64,000 nt of DNA, from NCBI GenBank assembly GCA_016647705.1, contig CM028338.1, positions 11,748,240 to 11,812,239 of the forward strand, read 5' to 3'. A program made the position numbers and the translations under genes. The stretch comes from Eucommia ulmoides. Its lineage: Eukaryota; Streptophyta; Magnoliopsida; Garryales; Eucommiaceae. The notes under the pieces are model-generated. The model saw nothing but the letters and a program-made list of their open reading frames with translations, ran no database searches and was not told the origin of the DNA. Of the stretch, positions 11,000 through 22,014 are shown piece after piece. The number at the start of each line of letters is the position of its first letter. The first letter of the stretch is position 1.

Positions 11000-11656
11000 G
11001 GCTATGTTTGATTTGGGGTGAAATGGAAAAAGAAAAAGAAAATAGGGTGGATAATGAGATGAGATTATGTTTGGTTGGGGGTGAAAATGAAAATGAAAAT
11101 AAAAATCATCTTTCCCGCCATTTCCCCCCCCCCCTCGTTTTGGGATGAAAATGCAAGATGGGAGGTGAAATTCTTATAAAATTACCATTTTGCCTTTTTA
11201 TTTTATATTATACATACTATTTCTTTACCCATTTCATTTGTAGCTTTCATAATTTTTTAGGTTATTTGGTCCAATTTTGTATCAATGTTTATGATTTTTT
11301 TTTTATTTCATTTGTTAATTATTCAAATATATTGTGTTCAACTTGAATAGTGGTTGTTATAATTATAATAAATTAGTTAATAATTTTTTTTTATTAGTTA
11401 AAACATTGCTCATTTTTATTTTTATTTTTATTTTAGAATTTTTATTTTATATTATAAAATGTAATAAGGGCAAAATAGTAAATTAAACAAAAAATATATT
11501 ATTTTTTTTTTTTTTTTAATACACACAAAATATCATTTTCCTTCATTCTATATCTCTCCAACCAAACACATTAAGAAAAATGATTTTTCTTCTACAAATG
11601 ATAAAAATATTTTATTTTTTTTATTTTCTTTTTTTATCCTTGTAACTAAACATACC
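11000..11656. mobile_element. candidate MITE immediately upstream of the kiwellin ATG
   Basis: The outer ends read GGCTATGTTTGATT at 11000 and, reverse-complemented, GGTATGTTTAGTT at 11656. A second nested pair has TATGTTTGGTTGGGGGTG near 11064 facing CTCCAACCAAACACATT near 11555. The interior is very AT-rich, with A- and T-runs and no coding sequence. This fits a non-autonomous TIR element of about 650 bp. No convincing target duplication is visible, so the class is open. It starts 9 bp upstream of the ATG and therefore occupies the 5' UTR and proximal promoter position. Confidence 0.55.
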
Positions 11657-11932
11657 TAGTCTTTAGATGGGTTGAGTGATGAAAGAGTAGAAATGGGTGC
11701 ATCATTTTATAATGTGTTGTGGGAGATTATGGACGTGACCCAATTGACTTTCTTAATTTTTGCCAAGAGACTTGAGCTGAGAGAGACATCCAACTGGGAC
11801 TAGGACATCTTAATCACACTGCCGTGTTTGTTCAATAAATTGCGGTCAAAATACGGCATGCACGGAAATCCAAACTGTAGCAAAAGAAGCGAATTATTTG
11901 GCCTACGGCACCGACTGTTATTTTAACATTTC
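11657..11932. other. unassigned spacer
   Basis: No reading frame or repeat recognised. If the MITE call is right, this may be the displaced original upstream region of the kiwellin gene. Confidence 0.4.
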
Positions 11933-12153
11933 TGACACTTTATACCTCTGATGTTCGACAAAAACTTTACTTGGTCCCCATAGTCTCCATTTGAACATAT
12001 AACAACTTATTTTTTTAATAATCACACTGCCGTTATCTTCATTACATTTTTTAATAGAAAATTATTATCTATCATGTAACTTACTGTTTTTATGAGATTT
12101 CATGGGCAATTACAACATTTCCATTTGCTTTCCATTATTCTTCTCACTCAAAT

Positions 12154-12200
12154 ACTCTCTCTCTCTCTCTCTTTCTCTCACACACACACATATATATATA
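12154..12200. repeat. compound microsatellite (CT)n(CA)n(TA)n
   Basis: A run of CT dinucleotides with one TTT interruption, then CA dinucleotides, then TA dinucleotides. A 62-codon minus-strand frame across it is an artefact of the repeat. Confidence 0.9.
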
Positions 12201-12580
12201 AAAGAAACTTTATGAGGGAAAAATGAATAAGTTAGAAATTTCCATAAAGTCCCTTTAAACATAGATAAGTGCACGAAAATTGATTGTTTTTCGTACAAAT
12301 TTGTAATGCAGATATAGATTTGGCCGAAATTGAATGATTATGAAATTTCAAAGTTTGATGTTTTCAAATTATAATTATGGGCATGCACTACCAACTCTCA
12401 AAATGCGGAAGAAATTATCGATCAAGTCTACCTACATTTTTTTGCACAATTAACTCATTTTGTTTTTTTTCTGGTCAAAATACCTATCATATGTAACTTT
12501 TAATATTAATATCAAAACACATAGATTTTTTCGTAGTTCCCAATATTGTAAAATTAATATTTTTGCACTGTATTAATCAT

Positions 12581-12880
12581 TAAAATTCACATGATGTTAC
12601 ATTCAACACCTATAGATGTTGAATGTAATATCAATTGTTATCTTATTTTTGTATGCAGAGTAAAATCCATATGATGTTACATTCAACACCTGTGGATATT
12701 GAATATAACATCAACTGTTCTCATATTTTTATGGATTGTATTGTGCATGGATATTGCATTCAACACTTGTGGATGTTGAATATAATATCAATTGTTCTCT
12801 CCTATTTTATTTATCCACAGTTAAAAATTATATAATGTATATTCAACACATATTGATGTTGAATATAACATCAATTACGT
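12581..12880. repeat. four ~75-85-bp tandem units, each with a hairpin-forming palindrome
   Basis: Units begin near 12581, 12661, 12736 and 12821. Each carries an imperfect palindrome of the form TTCAACACCTRTRGATGTTGAA, followed by TATAACATCAATTGTT and a CT/T-rich spacer. The palindrome arms are the best-conserved part. A further echo (CAATTACGTTTCTCTCA at 12876 and 13017) suggests the duplication process reached beyond the four units. Confidence 0.75.
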
Positions 12881-13431
12881 TTCTCTCACTACAAAATTTA
12901 ACCAAGGTGCAAAACCAAAACAGCTGGAGAGTGAAAAGTATAAATATGTCAAAGATATGAAAATATCTTTGAGATGATGGTTCCCAGCTGTCACACAAAC
13001 GAGAGTCAAATTATGTCAATTACGTTTCTCTCATGCAAAAACTCATAGAACTCAAAAGAGAGTTCCCAACTATCACGCAAAATCATCGTAGGCATCCAGA
13101 TAGAGAAAGATCAACGTGATATCACCGAAGCAAACGGCCGACTTGGTGGAGCAAATGACGATGACCTTTGGTGACGACGAAGAAGTCAGAGCATGTCGGA
13201 TTTCTGAAGACGCCTGTAGGAGAACATTTTGGTAATCTCGTTCCCCGTCGTTTTTGGAAAAATGAGTTTTTGGTGCAAGAATAGCCAACAATGGAAGTGA
13301 TCGGTGCAAGAAAACGGGGACGGGAGTGAACAGTAAATAGTAAGTTTTTTTAGACTTAAATGGTAATTTTCCCTTATAATTATAGGGACCAGAATAAAAT
13401 AATAGTCAAATTTGATGAGTGCAAAGTGTCA

Positions 13432-13770
13432 AAATCCCATTTCGATTGGCATGGCTTTGCAATGGAGCCATTTACAAATCGTTACTTAGTTAATACATTC
13501 AACGTAAGGTAGGCCTTTGGTCTTCATGGTGACACAACATTATGGTCCGCAACCACTACCAAATTTCTGTTTACGTAGCCGGCTACGGGGTCGTTACGCC
13601 ACATGGTACAGTAGTGGTGCTCGATGCACATTTAGCCATAACATCTATGTCATACAAATTTTTTTTGGGAATTATTAAAAAAATAAAAATAAGAACCACT
13701 GGTATGCAATAGATATTTTGGCTAAATAGAACCTACTGTAACTAATTCGATATTGTTCATTGTTGAAACA
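13432..13770. other. unassigned spacer
   Basis: Sequence between the TIR element and the SINE. No reading frame or repeat recognised. Confidence 0.4.
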
Positions 13771-13781
13771 TGAAATGTTCC

Positions 13782-13983
13782 ACAAACAAAATGTAGTTCA
13801 AGTGGTAAGACACACTTGAATTAAAGTAGTTGAGGAACTTTTACAAAATCAGGGGTTCGATCCTGCAAAAAAATATTTATTGGGAGAGACAGACATGCAC
13901 CCTAAACGAGATAGTTTTTCACTCTGTGTGAATAGGGGGGGACACTCATGGGTATACAAAAAAATAAAAATAAAAATAAAAAT
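13782..13983 (+). mobile_element. tRNA-derived SINE with perfect 11-bp target duplication
   Basis: An RNA polymerase III A box (TAGTTCAAGTGG, near 13793) and B box (GGTTCGATCC, near 13854) lie about 60 bp apart, as in tRNA-derived SINEs. The body ends in an A-rich tail of AAAAAT repeats. The flanks are identical: TGAAATGTTCC at 13771-13781 and at 13984-13994. The body is about 200 bp. The uninterrupted duplication suggests a fairly recent insertion. The family name is not assigned. Confidence 0.88.
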
Positions 13984-14008
13984 TGAAATGTTCCGTTTGG
14001 TTGAACCA

Positions 14009-14498
14009 TGATGTGGGAGGTTTTTCCACGTCAATTGCACATGCTTAATAAATGGGTAGCAATGGACTCAGCCAAACGAGACCCATGGATGTCCAAGAAC
14101 ACACAGTATAATGGGCTTGGTTGAATAAGCCCAGTAAATAAAATAAAAGAAGTACATGGGTCTGTGTTAAGACAACCCATGGAAGATCTTAAATAATCAG
14201 ACCCAGAATATTTGAATAACTTATCACAACGTCATGATTGAGAGTATCCAAGAGAACGTTGGATAGTTAAGATCATGAAAAAATTCATGGTGATTAAGTA
14301 TGCTCTACACTATAAATATAGCAATTTATAGGCCCTAGCAGGGATGCATTCTTAAATCTTTAAAGACTAATTAACGTATTCTTACTTCGGAGGATATTTG
14401 GTCGATACTACATCGGTATCCCAACTATTGATCCTAAGTTTTGCAGGAGTTATTTAGGAATTAGGAGTGGGGATTATTGACGAATTTGGACAACATCA
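14009..14498 (+). repeat. element D 5' LTR
   Basis: Begins TGATGTGGGAGG and ends ACATCA just before the primer site. It has a TATA-like TATAAATATA at 14311-14320 and GGTCGATACTACATCGGTAT near 14400. It is homologous to the LTR remnant at 9656-10125. The SINE and its duplication lie just outside. Confidence 0.7.
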
Positions 14499-14500
14499 TT

Positions 14501-14518
14501 TGGCGCCGAAGTGGAAAA
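14501..14518 (+). promoter_or_regulatory. element D primer binding site
   Basis: TGGCGCCG directly after the LTR is the usual start of a Tat-type primer site. The bases beyond it do not match tRNA-Asp, unlike the Athila-like elements in this window. Confidence 0.5.
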
Positions 14519-14529
14519 CTGGCAAAATG

Positions 14530-15474
14530 TTATAACAATTCCACAACCGAGATAAGGACGTGAAACCATTGATGAAGTACCGCACAATGACAAGGAGGCA
14601 AGAGGTGATCAGACTATTGATATTGTCCTTCTTAATCTTCAAATTGAGGAGTCACGAGATCAAGTGGCCAGACTGATGGAAGAAGCACGGTTACAGAAAA
14701 AGCAGCTAAAGGACCAAGCGGCAAAACTGCAAGATCTGCTCTGTATCTCGAAAATAGAACATGATCATATCTCAATCCGAAGCAAGAGAAAGATGCACAT
14801 CAGCGAGGTGAACTAAGCAGAGAAGTCCATCAAGATCAAAAAATAGTAGACAAGAGGCGAGACGAACTTCGTCGAAAATATGAACTGGAGGAATGGATCG
14901 GAACAACGAAGTCCCTATTCGTTGAGGCAATAATGAAGGGGACCTTCCCAAGAAAATTTGATCCTGCTAAATTAGACAAGTATGAAGGAAAGGTCGGCCT
15001 AACGACCCACATCAAACATTTCAGGCTCATGATAGATTTTTACAAAACAAGAGACTTTATACTATTTCGTGCATTTGCTACTGGTACCACATTGAAGGTG
15101 TCAGGCTTAGAGTAGTTTCACGGGTTTCCCCAAAGGTCAACCAACTTTTTTTTTTTTGAGTTGGGAAAACAGTTTATTAATTTATTTAATACTTGTTAGA
15201 GATTAAAAACATGAGAGAAATGCATGTTTACGCTGAAGTAGGACAAAGGCGAGTCACTTCAGCAGTATGTGACTAGATTTAACGAGAAGTTGACCACCAG
15301 TGAAGGTTGCGAATCTACATGATCAATTACGGCTCAAATCTCCATCAAGTATCCAATAGAGCTAGGAAAAGGTAAGTAAAAGAGGCAACCCTAGAGAAGG
15401 TATACAACAATATATATTCAGTTAAGCTGAAGCAGAACTCAAACGTTTGAATCACCTTCTCTGACGGAGACCTT
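14530..15474 (+). pseudogene. element D gag fossil
   Basis: A retrotransposon gag region with a coiled, charged leader and the block MKGTFPRKFDPAKLDKYEG near 14935, typical of Tat-lineage gag just before the conserved gag core. Broken in several places. Interrupted at 15474 by element A. Confidence 0.7.
15470..15474. repeat. target duplication of element A, left copy (ACCTT)
   Basis: ACCTT here and at 30749-30753 flank element A exactly, proving insertion of A into D. Confidence 0.9.
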
Positions 15475-16837
15475 TGGATCGTGCTACCTTTTCACGTCTT
15501 AATTTACTCGCAAGTGCACAAGGTCAAGTTTTAATATAGTGGATCTTTAGATTGGATATCGTCCACAGGGAAACGTGTTTGATTAATTGAATACTGTAAT
15601 TTGCATAGTCTTATATTATCTCGACGGTTCAAGAAATGTTTGAGTTTGAATAATTAAAAATTAAGTTAAACTAAAAACTATTGGGTTAATGCTAATTAAA
15701 TGGATTACCTACGGATTGATTTCACTCACTTAATATATGTTTGACTTCGTTTAATTAACAATAACGGAATTTATCCTATTCGACAATTTAGGTATCTCAA
15801 ACTCGCTCATTACTTCATCTGAGTGTAAAATTAGCGATTATATGACTTCGCGTTAATGCCGAAGTCCCCCTCTAGCATTTTATATAACATATAGTTATAT
15901 GAGTATTGACCCAACTTCATGGATTGCACACTTTCTAACGCCCTCCCGGGTCATTAGATCATCGTGATGTGTTTAACCCTAGCCCGAATCCGGGGTTACC
16001 TCTCCCGAGTGTCAAACCCCGTATTCTCAAAGCTAACCCTAATACCTTAACAAACATATTAAAATTGTAATAAAATGATAAACACAATCGAATTTAGATA
16101 AACAACCATTAAAGTAATATATATTCAATCAAACATGTATTAAGTTACATCAATCCCTAGATAATATTTATCTAGCCTACCATGATCTTAACCATACAAA
16201 TATTAAAACAAGAAGGATTTATCATCATTTGATATGAAAAGTTAAGTTACAAAGATAGAAACAAAGGAAGAACGATCAAATCTTAGAGTAGAGTGGTCTA
16301 TTATCGCCAAAGATCGGTCCTGAAATGATTCTTCTTCTCCAAATGTTGAATCTTGTTTTTGAGCTCTCAAGAAATATTTAAGATCATGTATCTATAGTGT
16401 GGAATGTCTTTGACAAATGGGGGAAACAAGGGCTTAAATACAAGTCTTCAAAATCTCTAGAAAATATATATATTTTTTTGCACAGAGTGATTGCCGCGGC
16501 AGTAAATTAAGTCGGTTAACTTCACTGCTGCGGCAGTGAAGGACCACTGCGATGGTGAACCAAACCCTAAACTCTTTGGACTTTCATCGCTACGGCGGTG
16601 AAGACTGGAAAAATTCTCCATGCATCTCCACCGCCTCGACGGTGGGTTTGGTGTCCGGAAGCCTTGTTTCTTTCACATTTTTTTCACCGTTTTCCGACTG
16701 CTTCGATTGTTTATCACTTGATTACGTCCCTATACCTGATTTACTTAAAAACAAACAAAAACACAATAAAATATTACTAAAACACTCGAAAGCTACCAAA
16801 TTCGGCTTAGAAGTAGATATGTATTTTCAACCTATCA
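15475..16837 (-). repeat. element A 3' LTR
   Basis: Read on the minus strand it begins TGATAGGTTGAAAA. It pairs with 29347-30748. In element sense it holds a palindrome array and then a TATTTAAGCC box (16430-16440). Confidence 0.88.
16488..16655 (-). promoter_or_regulatory. palindrome array upstream of the element A LTR TATA-like box (3' LTR)
   Basis: About five imperfect palindromes of the CACCGCCTCGGCGGTG kind, for example CACCGCCTCGACGGTGGG near 16629, lie about 50 bp upstream (element sense) of the TATTTAAG box. The function is unknown; position suggests promoter modules. Confidence 0.6.
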
Positions 16838-18560
16838 AATACCCTCAAACTTGAAATTTTGCTAGTTCTCGAGAAAAACACCCTAACACTAAAATAAATT
16901 AACTATACTAATTAACTAACTACTAAACTAAAAATGAATAGACTTTAACAAATAAGAAGTAAACACATGCGTCTTCCAAGTTCAATCGAAGAAACCAAGT
17001 TGTTCTTTCCTCAACAGCCCCTGATCAGATCAAGTTCAGAAATAAAATACTCCATGTGGTGTTCTAGAATTTAAACACTCAATATCAACAAAAACAATTT
17101 TAGATCCATTTAAAGTGTGTGTGTGAGAACTCAAATGTATAACTATCCAAACAACAGATTGGATTATTCAATATCTAAGCTCATGACTTAAATCGTTTAA
17201 GGATTAAGAAAACCATATGTTTGACTGGGCTCGACTATCCACTAATGTAGATTAAAAAATTCATAGAGATCAATAGGGCTTGGATCGGCATTGGAGAATG
17301 GACAATGGTATCATAGGAATAGAAAACGGAAAATCGTTTTAATTACGATAATTCAACGATACTCGAGACACAAACGCTTATCGCTTTATCTCTCTCGTAA
17401 CCCCAAATATTTAAAACAAAACCCTGAACCATAATTTAAGAATTTTGTATTCACTTGTCGAAAGAACAAAAACAAAAACTATATTGACATAGGTTATTTA
17501 TTTATTTTATTTTATTTTTTTTTTTTTTTTTTTTTTTAACATAAACATAACACACCCCTAAACTTATTCAATTTTGTACAATTTTAGGGGCGTGTAAATA
17601 GAATTAAAAGAATGAAAAGTGGATACACTAATACCGAACCAATAAAAATTCGTCCGAAACCCAATCGCTCACTTCCAATAGCATAAAATAATGCTAACTT
17701 GATTGCACTCAATTCGTGCATTTGGCTTAGCGACAATGGTTTGAAAAAAATTTAATTGGCTAGGGTATTTACACATGTTCATAATTGAAAAAGTTATTGG
17801 CTTCGACAGGGTAATGAGGGATAAAATTTTCAAGGTTAGCTTCAAAGATTCAAGTGATAAAAATGAAGGCCTAAATCATGCCTCCTGAACTACCTCACCT
17901 AGGATTTCGCCTCAAGTTTCCCCCAGTCAAGTTCTAGATTCCTTAAATTTTTCATGAACTTATGACTAAATAATCGACGTCAAATCGTTCGAATAATTAT
18001 ACAGTGAGTCTATGCTATCTTGCAATTTCAGGATCCACAATGATTTTTACCTAATCGACATGCCAAGCACACAAAACACACATGAATGGCATCACCTCTA
18101 ACCTTGATATACAATTAGGGGATAATTTTCATCATCGGGGAATGGCTCAGACGAACTCAACAACCCAACACGCAAATACTACTTCATACATAAACATCTC
18201 TACATTAAATCTAAATACTAACATACATACTCTAAACTAAACATTTCACTTGCATAAACACAAAAATTAAAATTAAACTTAACTACAAATTAAAGTCCAC
18301 AATATACATCTAAGCTTCTACAAAGAGTAACTAAGTATACATAAAATATCCAAATATAATACATCAAAATTTTGTTCATCATTTTCTAACAAAAACAATA
18401 TTGGATGAACATCCTCCCAAACTTAAGGTAGGCAGTGTCCACACCGACCGAGTAGCGAACCCAATAGTAGCATATAGCAATCACAATAAAAATTGGGTTT
18501 TGAACACATACCTAGGAGATGATACATAAAAGTCTCCCCTCCTACTGTCCACCTGGAGAA
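16838..18560 (-). other. element A long non-coding 3' region
   Basis: No reading frame. It is homologous to the 3' regions of B, C, E, F, G and H. It starts (plus coordinates) with the reverse of the polypurine tract beside the LTR and holds the conserved nested inverted repeat at 17447-17626. It is interrupted at 18560 by element B, close to the ORF3 end. Confidence 0.8.
17447..17626 (-). promoter_or_regulatory. conserved 3' structure, copy in element A
   Basis: Outer arms are GTATTCACTTGTC (17447-17459) and GAAAAGTGGATAC (17614-17626). They enclose a hairpin at 17553-17595 whose one arm is a polypurine-tract look-alike (AAGTTTAGGGGTGTG in element sense), followed in element sense by an A-tract (plus 17516-17537). 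Confidence 0.65.
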
Positions 18561-20164
18561 TGATAGGTGTACATTACCTATGTATTTCCAATCCGAATTT
18601 GTTAGTTTTTAAGTATGTTTATAGTTATTTTTATATGTTTTAATATATTTTTATTCTTTTTGTATTAAAATATGTGCGTGGGGTGAAAAGGTATGAAATC
18701 TGAGCGAAAACGATGTGATCAAACCAAAGCGGACGAAGTTACAGTAGATAAATGAGTAACGAGGCAACATTGTGAAAGAAGCCCAACGCCTAGGGGTCCA
18801 GACCTCTGCCTAGACTGTGAAGATTCTAAGAGCATTTCCATATCCACCGCCTACTTCTTCGCCTAGGCAGTCACCAAACCTGCAAAGCTGGTACAGGTGC
18901 TGTAACTTCAAGACTATTTTGGACTATGCTGTAATTCTATTTCGGAAACACTCAAAACATGGAAGTTGTAGATATGTTTATTATATTTTCATAAGTTTTT
19001 GAATCAACTTAATCGGAGTTTGGATGAAGAAGTTACAGTCAAAACAAAATTATAAACTTGCAGTAAATTCGCCTAGGCGAAGTTTCCTTCGCCTAGGCGA
19101 AAATCCGACAAAAAGTTAACTGACCTAACTTTGCCTAGGAGAAATCCTCTACGCATAATAAATATTTTGGAGATATTTTGTGGCCTATTTAAGCCCATCT
19201 CTCCTCCTCTTTTCCCTCTTTTTGAGCTCCTAAGGCCTCAGGTCATATTTTAGGGTTAGGATAAGGGATTTTTGAGGGAGAGATCTCAACCCGAGGTGGA
19301 GGATCAACGAGGAAGCGAATGATCGACATTTCGAGCAGCAAATCTTCGGATATCGGCTAAGTAGATCGTTTCCTCTATTTGTTTTCTTTATTTTGGTAAT
19401 TGTTGAGCATGTTTAGCTCGTTTTACATTGTATAAATGGTTAGGGAGATGAGTTAAACATGGATTGTAATAGGGATTAACGTATTATTTATGAACATGTA
19501 GTTTTGGTTGAATTTGTGTTTCGTTTATGGTTGTTTCTTATAATTTTGATTGTGTTGTTGTGTTTTCTATGATTATATGCTAGTTTAGATATATTGAGAA
19601 TATGGAGTTTGACATTCGGGAGAGGTAACCCTGAATTCGGACTAGGGTTAACACAACACGACAATCTAGCGACCCGGGAGGGCGTTAGAAAGTGTGCAAT
19701 CAATGATGTTAGGGCGCGACTCACGTGACTTAGAGTTGTTAAGACGTTGAGAGAGACTTCAACGTTGACACGAAGTGACATATTCCTCTGTCATACACTC
19801 GGAAGAGGTGGAAAGGGAGTTTATGAACCAAGATTGTCGGATCCGTCAAACTCTGTTAATGTAAACTAAAACGAAATCAAATGCATTTAATTAAATAACG
19901 TTAATCCCTAGGCAATCTACTCCCCTAAACAATCTCAAATTTGTATTTATAGTATAGTTAACTTAATTAGTATTTTAGTTTAGTATTACTATTAAATTAA
20001 ATTCTATTTTTGTCGCCTAGATAAAGTCAGGTTATAACAATCGCGATACTCGATAGTAACAACACCAATCCCTGTGGATACGATACCCAATCAAATGGTC
20101 CATTATACTAAAATTTGATCCGTACGCTAGCGGTGAAAGTGGCAGCGCTAATTTGTGGCCACCA
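18561..20164 (+). repeat. element B 5' LTR
   Basis: Begins TGATAGGTGTACATTACC and ends GTGGCCACCA. It contains a CCTAGG-core palindrome array at about 18785-19165 and a CTATTTAAG box near 19184. Minus-strand frames of 80-100 codons here recur in the LTRs of C and are not genes. Confidence 0.88.
18785..19165 (+). promoter_or_regulatory. CCTAGG-core palindrome array in the B 5' LTR
   Basis: Repeated TTCGCCTAGGCGAA-type palindromes (near 19068 and 19090, with degenerate ones from 18788) end about 20 bp before the CTATTTAAG box. The core matches C and G and differs from A, E and F. Confidence 0.65.
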
Positions 20165-20170
20165 TGTTTT

Positions 20171-20188
20171 CGGCGCCATTACCGGGGA
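20171..20188 (+). promoter_or_regulatory. element B primer binding site (tRNA-Asp)
   Basis: CGGCGCCATTACCGGGGA against the expected TGGCGCCGTTGCCGGGGA, the complement of the plant tRNA-Asp 3' end. It lies a few bases after the LTR. Confidence 0.85.
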
Positions 20189-22014
20189 TTAGAAGGAGTA
20201 TTACTTTTGATATTGGGAGTAAATAACTTGATTTTAATCTAGGCATTTTTGTATATAATTTTTGTTTGTAGTTTTGTTTTTGTTTCCAGTAGGATGCTTG
20301 AAGATGTTAGATCGACAGGTACTCTTGTGTTCCTTTCATTTGAAAAATCTCGCCAGTCTTGAGGGCATGTATCGGGCCAAAGACATTAAACCAAGTGCTT
20401 CTTGGGAGGTAACCCAGAGTCACAAATAAGATAGATATATCTCCGTTAATTTGAGTCGGAGGTGAGATCCTCTCGCCTCCCAAGTATGTGTTCTAAACTC
20501 TCGTCTGCAATATCATGCTATATACTATCATTGGGATCGTTGACGGATCATTTTGGACATCACATGTGTTGAGTTGGTGGTGATGTGTAGTATGTTTTAG
20601 TATGTGTATATGTTTTTAGCATGTTTTACTATTTTTTTTTTAATTTTATTTTTTATCGTGTGCTGCTTGTTTAGGATTAGTTTAATAGTTTAGATGTTGT
20701 TTTGTGCTACGTTTTGACGTCATATGGGCCTATACCCGATGATGACTCTATACATTGATTATTTTGAGGTCGAGCGTAAAATTCATTCATGTGTGTTCTG
20801 TGTGCTTGATGTATCATCTTAGTAAAAGTTATTGTGGATCCTAAATGCACGAGCACGTAAACTCAGTATAGCACTATCTAATTGATTTGAAACCGATTAT
20901 CCTTCACTCAATTTTATGACAATAGGGATTCTAGAACTTGATTTAAGGGAAATTCGAGGCAAAATCCTAGGCGAGGTTGTTTAAGAGATATGATTTAGGC
21001 ATTCATTTGATTGCTTGAGCCTTTTAAGCTTACCATGTTAAATCATTACCCTTCGTTACCCTGTTGAAACCTAAAAACCATTTCAATTATGAATACTTAA
21101 CAAATACCATAGCCGATTGAACTTTTTCCAAACCTACATCGCTAAACTGAAGGCACAATTTGAGTGAATCCAGTTAGCATTTCACTGCTTGATGTGAGCG
21201 GTTGGGTTTAGGCCGAAATTCTAATTGGTTCAATATTCGAGTACTCACTTGTCATTTGTCATTCATATTGTTTTCACATTCCTAAGGTTATAAGAATTCG
21301 AATACGTTTTGGGGTGTGTTACTTAATCATTTTTGCATACTCTTAAAATTGTAGAAATTCGAATGAGTTTGGGGGTGTGTTAAAAAAAAAAAAAGTAGTT
21401 TCTTTTTGACATGACAAGTGAGTATGACATTCTTAAATGTTTGTTCAGGGTTGTTTCTAATTAAACTATGGGGTTTTGAGTTTGAGAGTGCCAAGCGATG
21501 TGCCTCAGGTAACGTTAAGTTAATGACGTTAACCTAGTTTCTATTCCAAAATACCCTTGGCCATTATTCCAACACCAAACCAAGCCCTACTAATCTTCAT
21601 GAACCTCCGAGCCTACATTAGTGGAGAATAGATCCCAGGTCAGGCATATGGATTCCCTATACCTTTAAGGTTTTAGTCATAATCATTATTTAGGGGTAAT
21701 CCTATCTAATCAATGGATAGTAGTATATTTGAGTTTAATCACACACACTTAAACAGGATCTAGAATGACGCTTACTGTTTTTGAACGTTGAAATTCTAGA
21801 ATACCACATGGTGTGATTTATGCTTGAACTTGATACGATTGGGGGTTGATGAGGGAAAAATCTTTCGGCCGATAGATGATAATCAAAACTTACACATTTT
21901 TGTTTTTAGTGTTTTTCGTTTGTAGTTTTTAATTTTATAATTAGTTTGTATACTTTCTCTTATTGTGTGGGTGTTTTGCTCGAGGACTAGCAAAATTCTG
22001 AGTTTGGGGGTATT
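20189..22014 (+). other. element B internal region without gag-pol
   Basis: A short gag-start remnant after the ATG near 20294 is followed quickly by the ~1.6-kb non-coding 3' region. The polypurine tract GAGTTTGGGGGTATT lies directly before the 3' LTR. No pol or ORF3 is present. Confidence 0.75.
21241..21425 (+). promoter_or_regulatory. conserved 3' structure, copy in element B
   Basis: Outer arms GTACTCACTTGTCAT (21241-21255) and ATGACAAGTGAGTAT (21411-21425) pair at 14 of 15 positions. Inside are GAGTTTGGGGGTGTGTT (21365-21381), a near copy of the terminal polypurine tract, then thirteen A residues (21382-21394) and a T-rich stretch. Confidence 0.72.

Larger units (their letters stand above)
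11933..13431. mobile_element. non-autonomous DNA transposon with long TIRs (MULE-like?)
   Basis: The left end reads TGACACTTTATACCTCTGAT and the right end, reverse-complemented, TGACACTTTGCACTCATCA. Similarity continues inward for about 50 bp to TACTTGGTCCCCATA on the left and TTCTGGTCCCTATAATT on the right. Long TIRs with no transposase suggest a Mutator-like non-autonomous element, but no 9-bp target duplication is clear. The interior holds a compound microsatellite and a palindromic tandem repeat. The 78-codon minus frame at 13073-13309 shows no family I know. Confidence 0.55.

Noticed and set aside
10991-11000. A target duplication for the candidate MITE
   Set aside because: The flanking bases on the two sides do not match convincingly at any length from 2 to 9.
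13073-13309. 78-codon minus frame in the TIR element
   Set aside because: No transposase motif, no homologue I recognise, and no supporting context.
19488-19781. Recurrent 78-97-codon minus frames (also at 22920 and 36672)
   Set aside because: They recur only because they lie in homologous LTRs of B and C. They run opposite to the elements and contain no domain.
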